A DNA stretch of 64,000 nucleotides, taken from positions 3,782,001-3,846,000 of the forward strand of contig NC_134678.1 of the NCBI RefSeq assembly GCF_024713945.1, read 5' to 3'. The notes under the pieces were generated by a model, which made no database searches, was not told the origin of the DNA, and saw nothing but the letters and a program-made list of their open reading frames with translations. This DNA comes from Dermatophagoides farinae. Taxonomy: Eukaryota > Arthropoda > Arachnida > Sarcoptiformes > Pyroglyphidae. Shown in pieces: positions 55,495-64,000 of this stretch (the stretch's first letter is position 1; the number at the start of each line of letters is the position of its first letter). The position numbers and the translations under genes are program-made.

Positions 55495-58091
55495 ATGGTA
55501 AGAAAAAAAATGTTGTTTCCATTTTAACTGGTAATGAATAAATAAAATTGATTGTTTCGCTTATTATAGGAACTGCAACTAAAGGTAGCCACTTGTCCAA
55601 GCGACGTCTTATCATACACAAATCGAGCTGTGGTCAATCCAAATGATCTACAATTATTGAACAATACCAAGTATGTCAAAGCAGGTATACATTTGATTCA
55701 TATTGATATTTTCATCATTCTCTTTCGATTGATAAAGATATGCCGAGATTATCAACTCACAACATCAACATTTCATTTTCACACTCGAACCAAGCGACTT
55801 GATTCAGCGCAATTTCATTGGATTCAACGTGTTAATGGTTCGTCATTGGTTTTAGTCCTTAGTTTAACGTAAAATTGTGTGTGTGTGTGTGTTTTTTTTT
55901 GTCACAGAGGAAATGGGCATTACTTAGTACAAACGAATTGCTAATTGTTCGTCCATACATACCAGACATGAAGAAACATTCTGTGGCTAAAATGACTGTC
56001 ACTGTAGAATATGTTCAGAAAACGAATGCAGTCGATACGTTCAACACAGATGAAATGGCGGCCGAATTCTTAAGACAATTCACACGACAATCGTTCACCA
56101 AGGACCAAATGGTATTGTTTCTATAATACAGTTTATCCAAATGATGATTTAATATCATTTATCTTTTCCTATTAGTGTGTTTTCAAATTTCAAGACAAAA
56201 AACTGTTAAAATTAGTGGTCAAGGGAATGGAAGCGATATCCGTTGATTTGGATAAAAAAGCAGATAACGGACCAAAGATTGATTTCGGCATACTGTTACC
56301 AAATTCGCAGATAATATTCGAGAAAGCTAATGAATCTGGCATCAAATTGACTGGCCATGCCAAAGGCAAAATTGTACATCAATCAATCATTAATCCAAAT
56401 TGGGATTTCGAATCAATGGGCATTGGTGGCCTCGATAAGGAATTCAATGCCATATTTCGTCGGGCTTTTGCATCTCGTGTATTTCCTCCTGAGATAATCG
56501 AAGAACTCGGTATAAAACATGTTCGTGGAATTCTTTTGTATGGTCCACCTGGAACGGGCAAGACTTTGATGGCTAGACAAATTGGCAAAATGTTGAACGC
56601 TCGTGAACCAAAAATCGTTAATGGACCTCAGATATTAGACAAATATGTGGGCGAATCCGAAGCGAACATTCGTAAATTGTTTGAAGATGCTGAAGAGGAA
56701 CAGACAAGAATGGGTATAAATAGCGGTCTACACATAATTATTTTCGATGAGATCGATGCTATCTGCAAAGCTCGAGGATCGATGGCCGGAACATCGGCAG
56801 TTCATGACACTGTCGTTAATCAATTGTTGGCCAAAATTGATGGCGTTGATTCGTTGAACAACATATTAGTCATCGGTATGACTAACCGCAAAGACATGAT
56901 TGACGAAGCATTGCTTCGACCAGGTCGACTTGAAGTGCAGATGGAAATCAGTCTTCCGAATGAAGATGGCCGTGTTCAAATATTGAATATTCACACTAGT
57001 AAAATGCGCCAATACAAAAAAATTGCACCTGATGTCAACATTCAAGAATTGGCAACGTTGACTAAAAATTTTTCCGGTGCAGAAATTGAAGGCCTAGTTC
57101 GAGCTGCTCAATCGACTGCTATGAATCGACTAGTGAAAGCGACAAGCAAAGTGGAACTGGATCCTCAGGCCTATGAGAAATTACTTGTAAGCCGTAATGA
57201 CTTCATGTTAGCCCTTGAAAATGATATCAAACCAGCATTTGGTACTAGCACTGAGACGATCGAACGTCTTATAATGGATGGTATCATCATATGGAACCAA
57301 ATGATTAAAGAACTTCTCGACGATGGCCACTTGTTCACTGAACAAGTTCGATCTCCCGAAAGTTCGCATGGCATCGTCAGCATCTTGATCGAAGGCAATC
57401 CGAATAGTGGTAAAACTGCTTTGGCCGCTCGTATTGCGCTTGATTCAAATTTTCCATTCATTAAACTGTGCTCGCCGGATGACATGGTTGGCTTCACAGA
57501 ACCGGCCAAATGTCAAGCTATTCGTAAGGTGTTTGATGATGCATACAAATCTACGTTAAGTTGCATACTGGTCGATAACATTGAACGTCTTCTCGATTAC
57601 GGACCCATTGGACCTAGATATTCTAATCTAGTGCTACAAGCGTTGATGGTATTGCTCAAGAAAGAACCACCACCCGGCAAGAAATTGTTGGTTCTATGTA
57701 CGACTAGTTGTCGTCAATTACTGTATGACATGGAATTGTTACCTACATTCACCACCGTACTTCATTGCCCAAATCTGACCACCGCCGATGACATGCTGGC
57801 TGTTTTGCAAGCTTTCTCCATCGATTCTGGCAATACCAAGTCATGTTTTTCCGTTCCAGAAATTCGACAAATTTACGAAATGACAAAAGGACGTCGACTA
57901 AGTATTGGTATCAAAAAATTGGTCGCTTATATCGACATGGCAAAACAGGTAAGAATGATGATGCTTCAACATAATTCATCATTAGATTTATTAATTTTAA
58001 TGACATTTTTTTTTCGCAGATGGATCCTAATGCTCGAACCAGAAAATTCATATGTAAACTGGAAGACGAAGGGGCCATACAATTGAGCTGA
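55495..58091 (+). CDS. Nsf: N-ethylmaleimide-sensitive factor (NSF) AAA+ ATPase
   Basis: Hexameric ATPase that disassembles SNARE complexes after membrane fusion. Exons 55495-55497, 55570-55684, 55748-55830, 55908-56111, 56176-57948, 58020-58091; phases agree, 749 aa (human 744). The first coding exon is just the ATG. N domain: [47 protein letters not shown]1: Walker A GPPGTGKT, Walker [10 protein letters not shown], second region of homology [21 protein letters not shown]2: Walker [13 protein letters not shown], Walker B-like [15 protein letters not shown]-specific blocks are [20 protein letters not shown] and GARE-type [20 protein letters not shown]. The end is [20 protein letters not shown]. 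The join at 55830/55908 (IQR|RKW) is the least certain splice. Confidence 0.97.
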
Positions 58092-58960
58092 ATAATCATT
58101 AACATGTATACTCATGACAGTGGTTTTATTTCTTGTGCAAATTGTTTATTTATTCGTTATTTTGTTGATGCAGATGCCAAGCGATATTCATTCCAATCTC
58201 TATATCAATCAATCAATCTTTGTCCTTGTTTGTAGCCCAATTATTTTTCTCTAGAAAATAATCACTTATGGGTGTGTTTGTGTGTGTGTGTGTGTGTGCG
58301 TGTGATCCAATTCATTATAAATTTCATTGTTAGGTGTTATTTTTATTTATGCAATAATTAGACAATTCGACAATCAATCTGGTATTAATTAGTTGATACA
58401 TTGAAAATATGGTACCAGGTTCAGCATTGTTGATGGCTTTCAGCCATATAAATCTAAGATTGAATAAAATTCCTATTGGATCACATTTATTTTTCATGTG
58501 GATTGGCCATTTATTAGTTGATAGAGAGACAACGACCCAGTTTTCTGTTATATTGCGGTTGTACATCGTGCATCTCCATGGAGATATTGCTTAACTGTAC
58601 ATGTCTATTAAAGAGAAAGAGAGAGAGATAGCAACGCTGGCCAATTGTATTGGTCTGATCAGGTTCCATCATCACCATGATTACGATCATCAACGGAAAG
58701 CAGCAAACCAACTAAAGCATCATCTTATCCCTAACTTTCGGTGCAATGGATACATAGGAGAGATGATAGAACCTGTTGGCTGAATAGGATTGTTATGTTG
58801 TCTGAGTGTCTGTCCGGTTATGTTACTAACATTGTTGGCAACGAACATAACCAACAGCTGTCGTCGTTATCTCCACATCATAACGCGTAGTTATTCTATT
58901 CTGTTTTTTATTTTGTGTTACAAAGTTCCATCATTATTTTTCTTTGAATGATAAATTGTA
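58092..58960. other. Intergenic region between NSF and the PPxY membrane protein
   Basis: About 0.9 kb, AT-rich, with a GT repeat at about 58279-58298. Short frames here (58330-58783) have no recognisable character. Confidence 0.55.
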
Positions 58961-59859
58961 ATGTTCCAATCGATCTATGAAGCTTTGACTTTTGTAACAT
59001 GGAATTGGTCGATGGTACCCGAAACACAATGCCATGTCGATTCGACCGATCATTATTGCGTCAGCATTCCACTTCCAAACGGTATCGATCTTGTTGTCTA
59101 TGCATACAAATTTACTTTTCCTATGTGTTGTGTGTATTCTCCAGTTCAATCATAGCAATTGCAATGGTACAATTTTTTCGAACATTCAATCAACAATGGC
59201 TAGTCTTGATAGGGGGTGGCCTATTATTCATAATAGTAGGCTCATCCATTTACCGTAATGGTGTTCTGAAGATGGATGAGAATGGCCACGAACGTTTTTG
59301 GTCTTTGACCAGCAAACGTGATCGATGGAAACGCTGTAAACGTACAGCACGCGAGAATCATGTATTCGAAAGTCACTTATCAATCAATATGCTGCCACAA
59401 TGTTTTACAAGTTTGGATATCACATCATCATCAGAGGCGAATGCACAACTACAAAACCACGCTAACCGTTCTAGACATCTGATATTACTGCCAATCGATG
59501 CTGAACAAATGCTCAATGATCATTTACATCCTGATTCGGCAACTGTGGTTGATATTCATGGGAATCAACAACAACCGTTGCCAATTTCACAGGCAATTCA
59601 TGTTACTACGGAAATCCATACATCGACAACGACAAACAATGAATTTGAATCTTGTGTAGACAACATTGTTGAATCGGCCATTAATAGTGGTTTGATGGAA
59701 CACGATGATATATCATCTAGTGATCAACTGCAGTTAATGTCGCAAGAACAGACATCGCCAGATTCGAATTCTGATGATGATAATGAGAACATTAACAACG
59801 AAGCACCGCCATGCTATGATGATGTCATTACTGATGGTGGTCTTTACCGGACTTTATGA
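58961..59859 (+). CDS. Single-pass membrane protein with a PPxY motif (Comm-like topology)
   Basis: Best model: exon 58961-59081, 74-nt intron, exon 59156-59859; 274 aa. The N-terminus (MFQSIYEALTFVTWNWSMVP..., two Cys) would be extracellular, then one helix QWLVLIGGGLLFIIVGSSIY. A basic stretch (KRDRWKRCKRTAR) puts the long tail in the cytoplasm. The tail is acidic and Ser/Gln-rich and ends with a PPxY motif, EAPPCYDDVITDGGLYRTL, the kind bound by Nedd4-family WW domains. The layout resembles insect Commissureless and NDFIP-type adaptors, but I see no homology beyond that. Alternatives are a simple start at ATG 59164 (231 aa) or an upstream frame from 58999; the first exon is the weak point. 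Confidence 0.6.
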
Positions 59860-60091
59860 TAAATTAAGAATAATCTGGGATGGATAGTATTAACTGTGAT
59901 ATAGAAGTCTCATTCTACCATTGTAATAATAATAATATTCTATAAAATACGTATCATTTATTGTTAATTTATTTGAATTGTAAATAAAGGGAAAAAATCG
60001 AATTGTATACAAAATGACGGGAAATAGTAATAGTACAATATGATAATTTTTATAATGAACATGAAATTTCAAATTAAATTTTGTAGTGGAG

Positions 60092-60104
60092 CTATTTACG
60101 TGTC
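60092..60104 (-). other. Possible alternative last coding exon of ISWI
   Basis: 13-nt coding segment after the acceptor ttttttacctgtag. With the exon end at 60170 it replaces the final Arg-stop by R-T-R-K-stop. The donor is GTAAGT. Either spliced or retained form is possible. Confidence 0.45.
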
Positions 60105-60165
60105 CTACAGGTAAAAAATAATGATCAAATTAGAATGAGCTTTGAATATACATTTTCGTTTCGAC

Positions 60166-63100
60166 TTACCTTCCGCTTCCTTTAGATGAGGTGGATTTAC
60201 TACCTCGTTGATTTGTAGTCGTGGTTGTCTTTTTGGTGGCCAATTCTCGTTCTTCCAATTCTTGATTCTCACGTTCAATCAATGTGATGAGTGTATTGCA
60301 ACGACGTTGCAGCTCGCTAGTTGTACGAGATTTAAGAAACCAATCGAATCGAAATTGTGGAGCTTCTCGAATGGCTAGTTTCAGATCTTCATACACTTGT
60401 TCGCGATCGACGCCCAATTTATGAAGCATGCATATGAGATAACGATCCTCCTCCTCGATGTAATTCTTTCCTTTATTGGCACCATAATTGATACGTAACT
60501 GATGGAATGGTGCAGAATACCGTTGCATTTTCATTTCAATAGCTCGTTTGATGTCCTGTCGTCGTTTGATGCGTTGTTCACCTTTTTCAATCTGTGCGAT
60601 GATCTTTTCACTATCAGCCAATTCTTGATATCTTTCCCAGAATATTTTAGCATAATCGATAACCTCCTCAGGCGTTTTACCTTCGATCTCCTTGGAGATT
60701 GAATCAATATCCTCGCGACCATATTTTTCACACATCTTGATGAATTGATTGAAATCCCTTCGTGACCAATTTATAAATCCTTCTTGTAGCAATTCTTCTT
60801 TCTCTTGTTGTTCGTCCTCGGTCAGAGGTTCGCTCTTATCAATCAATTTTTGCTCTTGTTTTCGTTGTTTTTCAGCACCTTCGCCAAGATCAGGATTCAA
60901 TGGTACTTTGTAGCCGATAGTTTTTCGGTAATAATAGATTTCTTTGTCTAACAATTCGAACAATCGAGGTGGAAAGAACTGAAAATCTTGTACGTTCGGC
61001 TGTTTCGGTGGCCGAGGAGCTTTGGGTGCTTTCGGTTCAGAAACACGTAACGCTTCTCGAAAATAAGCATCGACAGCATAGTTGGCTTTTCGTTCACGCT
61101 TTGGTGGTTCGATCCAAGCAAAAGTGGCCATTTTTTGTTTTTCTCGATAGTCTTCGCCTTCAAATTGATAGACACTGTCGGTATTTGTATCAAGCGTGAA
61201 ATTCTTTAGCTGTGATTCACCCAAAGTTTCGAGACGTTTTTTCATCTCCTCAGTTTTAGATTCACCCTTTTTGAGAATTGCGTCTAGATCTTCATCGGTG
61301 ATTTCACTGTCTTTCGATGCAAATATGTGATCGGCTCCATGACGAATCATACCCAATACTTCGTCTTTGCCTAACTTGTTGGCATTCGAATCGACAAGTC
61401 TTCCCTGTTGGATGACCAACGTATCTAAACGTAATTTGACTTCTGCTCGTTCGACGATACGTTCTTCAACTGTGTTTTCGGTAATCAATCGAAACACCCG
61501 GACAGTTTTCTTCTGGCCAATACGATGTGCACGATCCTGTGCCTGAAGATCTGCTTGTGGATTCCAATCTGAATCATAGAGGATAACAACATCGGCCGTG
61601 GCCAGATTGATACCAAGACCACCTGCACGTGTACTTAGCATAAAAAGGAATTTATCGCTATCAGGTTTGTTATATTCTTCTATGCTTCGTTCTCGATCTT
61701 CATGTGAAGTCTGGCCATCAAGACGGCAGTATTTATATCCACGCCATAGACAATAATCTTCGAGAATGTCAAGCATCCGAGTCATTTGACTGAAAACGAG
61801 GACACGGCTATCCTGTTCTTTAAGCCGTGGCAATAACTTATCAAGGATTGACATTTTTCCACTATTCTCCACAAGATGCATATCTGTCGTATAAGGTGGA
61901 CCTGGTTCAGCACCATCAAACAAATATGGATGGTTTGCACATTTACGCAACTGCATCAAAATGTTCAATAGTCGAAGTTTGTCTGATTTACCAGCATTGT
62001 TAACAACGTCGATATCTTTCATCAGTATTCGCGTATACCATTCCCGTTGCATTCGACTAAGACCGACATAAATTTTTGTCTCAGCTTTTGGGGGTAATTT
62101 TTTTTCCACTTCACTTTTCAAACGACGCAAAAGAAATGGTCTTAAAACACAATGCAAACGTTCAACAAGGGATTTGTCGCCCAAACAGGAATTGGTGTTA
62201 AACCAGGAATCAAAATCATCCGATGAATTGAACACGTCGGGCAGCAGAAAGTTGAGGAGAGCCCAAAGTTCGTGCAAATTATTCTGCAACGGGGTACCGG
62301 TCAATAACAAACGATTGGTAGATTTGAATTCACGAATTATTTCTGATAGTTTGCTTTTTTCGTTTTTGATACGATGAGCCTCATCGATGACAAGATAACG
62401 CCAATTGAATTTTTTCAGCACACCCTTCTCTCTGATAACCATCTCGTATGATGTCACCAACACGTCGAAACTGTTGGGCGGACCCATGAGGACATCGCGA
62501 ATAATCTCATTACGTGCGTCTTGATTTCCGATTAGACAAACAGGCTTCAACGTGGGACACCATTTCTTTATCTCATTCATCCAGTTAGTCAGAGTTGATT
62601 TCGGACTGATGACCATATGAGGACCAGCGCCATTCTTATAATGTTTCATGTAGCCGAGCAACGAGATGGTCTGCAACGTCTTGCCTAAACCCATTTCATC
62701 GGCAAGGATACCATTGATGCCATTCTCCATTAAGCTGATCATCCAATTCAATCCACGAACTTGATAGTCCCGCATTTCACCGTTTTTGATATAAGTAGGA
62801 CTTTGTTCGAAACGAAAAAAACCAACTGGTTTCTTTGTAGCTGAAAGTAGTTCTTCATCTTCTTCCTGTTCGGTCATTCGATGGCGATGATCACCAGTAG
62901 TAGGAGCAGATACAGAAGGTGCTGATACAGGAGGTGCTGATACAGGAGGAGCTGTCGGCGTTTCTTTAGGTTTTGGTTTACGACCACGTTTGGCTGTCGT
63001 ACTTGAATCAACCATTGGTGTCACACCAGTTGTCATGAAATGAGAGAAAATTTCAGTCTGTTTGAGTAGATAATCGAAACGTTTTGAACGATCTTCTTTG

Positions 63101-63408
63101 ACACGTGCATCGAAATCATTGGATGAGATCATTTTGGAAAATTCGTCCACGGCTGATTCGGCAGGCGTTGTCGATTGAGAATCGTCGGGTTCATTAGATG
63201 AATCGGCTTTTGATTCCATATCATCCGCTTCCATCGGTGTTGCTGATTCGGATGGCCGATCATCTTGCCTTTCATCAATGGCCATATCAACGTCTTCATT
63301 CACGGTCGTTGATGCATCAATTTGGCATTTATCCTTCGCTTCATCTGATTTTTTTTGATCTCGATCCATCGTATCATTATTCACTGTGCTATCATTTGTT
63401 GCAGACAT
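60166..63408 (-). CDS. Iswi: ISWI chromatin-remodelling ATPase (SMARCA5/SMARCA1 type)
   Basis: SNF2-family nucleosome-spacing ATPase, catalytic subunit of NURF/ACF/CHRAC-type complexes. Intronless for 1,080 codons. An acidic, Ser/Asp-rich N-terminus with a short APPVS repeat precedes AutoN-like sequence. ATPase lobe 1: [20 protein letters not shown], Walker [42 protein letters not shown]. Lobe 2: [61 protein letters not shown]-terminal [53 protein letters not shown] and [20 protein letters not shown]. The stop codon (60166-60168) is the TAA inside a consensus donor GGTAAGT; splicing it to an acceptor at 60106-60105 would instead end ...GSGRTRK with a stop at 60092-60094. Confidence 0.98.
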   Translation of the reverse strand: MSATNDSTVNNDTMDRDQKKSDEAKDKCQIDASTTVNEDVDMAIDERQDDRPSESATPMEADDMESKADSSNEPDDSQSTTPAESAVDEFSKMISSNDFDARVKEDRSKRFDYLLKQTEIFSHFMTTGVTPMVDSSTTAKRGRKPKPKETPTAPPVSAPPVSAPSVSAPTTGDHRHRMTEQEEDEELLSATKKPVGFFRFEQSPTYIKNGEMRDYQVRGLNWMISLMENGINGILADEMGLGKTLQTISLLGYMKHYKNGAGPHMVISPKSTLTNWMNEIKKWCPTLKPVCLIGNQDARNEIIRDVLMGPPNSFDVLVTSYEMVIREKGVLKKFNWRYLVIDEAHRIKNEKSKLSEIIREFKSTNRLLLTGTPLQNNLHELWALLNFLLPDVFNSSDDFDSWFNTNSCLGDKSLVERLHCVLRPFLLRRLKSEVEKKLPPKAETKIYVGLSRMQREWYTRILMKDIDVVNNAGKSDKLRLLNILMQLRKCANHPYLFDGAEPGPPYTTDMHLVENSGKMSILDKLLPRLKEQDSRVLVFSQMTRMLDILEDYCLWRGYKYCRLDGQTSHEDRERSIEEYNKPDSDKFLFMLSTRAGGLGINLATADVVILYDSDWNPQADLQAQDRAHRIGQKKTVRVFRLITENTVEERIVERAEVKLRLDTLVIQQGRLVDSNANKLGKDEVLGMIRHGADHIFASKDSEITDEDLDAILKKGESKTEEMKKRLETLGESQLKNFTLDTNTDSVYQFEGEDYREKQKMATFAWIEPPKRERKANYAVDAYFREALRVSEPKAPKAPRPPKQPNVQDFQFFPPRLFELLDKEIYYYRKTIGYKVPLNPDLGEGAEKQRKQEQKLIDKSEPLTEDEQQEKEELLQEGFINWSRRDFNQFIKMCEKYGREDIDSISKEIEGKTPEEVIDYAKIFWERYQELADSEKIIAQIEKGEQRIKRRQDIKRAIEMKMQRYSAPFHQLRINYGANKGKNYIEEEDRYLICMLHKLGVDREQVYEDLKLAIREAPQFRFDWFLKSRTTSELQRRCNTLITLIERENQELEERELATKKTTTTTNQRGSKSTSSKGSGR

Positions 63409-63889
63409 TGTAATCGATAATTAAATTGATGTCAGAATATTATGGACACGATTATTAACGTAGAATACAAGAGAATAATTTATTTAAGATGATAGTTGTC
63501 AATTTTTCATTGCTACACAAAAGAACAATAGAATTATGATCGAATACCTGAAACGTGCTGTAGCTACTTCAATGCAATGTATTCGAATAAAGCGAGTTGA
63601 AACATACTCTCTCTCTCCTACAGAGGCGCGCTATATTTTGCCAGATTTGCCAGAAAATTTTTTTTTCAACCCATGATCAAATTTCTCTGTTGGGAACATT
63701 TTTTCTATGATCATTTCTAAACACACACATGTGTTACTTTAATTCTCATCGTTTCTGAGTTCCAGTCCAATTTTAAACATTAACTTTATTGTTAGCTGTC
63801 TGGATTGGATTGTTAAACGATCTGTCTATAGACAACATTTTATTGTGAAAAGTTTTTTTTCGAAAATTGAATAAATTTCAAGTAAAACG
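63409..63889. other. Divergent promoter region at the right end
   Basis: 480 bp between the ISWI start (minus) and the partial gene at 63890 (plus). AT-rich; the word gaggcgcgc near 63624 is GC-rich by local standards. Nothing else seen. Confidence 0.5.
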
Positions 63890-64000
63890 ATGCTCACTAT
63901 AACGGGATTACCATCAAAATTAATGTCATCAAATCGAATAAAATTGATGTTATTGGCCACACCGGTTCTTATTGGCTCCGGTTTATGTCTTTACTACTAT
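63890..64000 (+). CDS. Start of an unrecognised gene (partial, 37 codons)
   Basis: Open frame from an ATG to the window edge reading MLTITGLPSKLMSSNRIKLM, then a hydrophobic LLATPVLIGSGLCLYYY. This looks like the N-terminus of a small membrane or mitochondrial protein with a basic leader and one helix. Too short to name. Confidence 0.5.
   Translation, partial: MLTITGLPSKLMSSNRIKLMLLATPVLIGSGLCLYYY

Noticed and set aside
58999-59163. In-frame upstream extension of the PPxY protein with a second hydrophobic stretch
   Set aside because: Conflicts with the better two-exon model and reads through a plausible 74-nt intron; kept only as an alternative start.
1-64000. CRISPR arrays, bacterial operons, prophage
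   Set aside because: Nothing of the kind; genes are spliced eukaryotic genes.

Overview
The window looks like nuclear DNA of a small-genome arthropod, most likely an acariform (astigmatan) mite. The reasons are AT-rich sequence with many ATC, AAT, GT and AG microsatellites, compact genes with introns mostly of 45-120 nt, and arthropod-only genes: both bursicon subunits, a Khc-73-type kinesin-3, even-skipped and a PDF-receptor-like GPCR. The species is inference. Gene structures below were assembled by hand from frame-consistent GT/AG splice sites and family alignment from memory; no database was searched.

Layout. 1-2227 (-): first two coding exons of a KIF13/Khc-73 kinesin, running off the left edge. 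3972-5223 (-): a divergent NF45/ILF2-like DZF protein. 5905-6147 (+): a small secreted Gly/Tyr/Pro-rich peptide. 6248-13653: a copia-family LTR element lacking a recognisable 5' end, interrupted at 8025-11777 by a young BEL/Pao-family element with identical LTRs; right of the copia 3' LTR lies a perfect 228-bp copy of the 3' end of the peptide gene. 14260-17082 (-): MFSD14-type transporter with a very long tail. 18143-19261 (-): a gustatory-receptor-like 7TM protein. 20198-20332 (+): a 44-residue Cys-rich membrane microprotein. 21388-22446 (+): GNAT acetyltransferase. 23351-24039 (+): two-TM protein. 24250-26462 (+): bursicon beta and alpha in tandem. 27511-34278 (+): class B GPCR, PDF-receptor-like, with a type I FN3-like membrane gene nested antisense in its 3.8-kb intron.

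The right half is mostly housekeeping genes: SMNDC1/SPF30, TBCA and NOP58 on the minus strand, then a 5.3-kb gene-poor stretch leading to even-skipped (43817-47261, +). After it come NUP205 (-), WDR45B/WIPI3 (-) divergent from NSF (+), a single-pass PPxY protein (+), the ISWI chromatin remodeller (-), and the first 37 codons of an unrecognised gene at the right edge.

There is no operon logic. The loci that work together are the bursicon pair, whose products form one heterodimeric hormone, and possibly the peptide-hormone receptor next to it. The most unusual structure is the nested-element/duplicated-gene segment at 5905-13881. Other notable points are the intron-nested membrane gene, the bursicon tandem, the eve gene desert and the tiny Cys-rich ORF.
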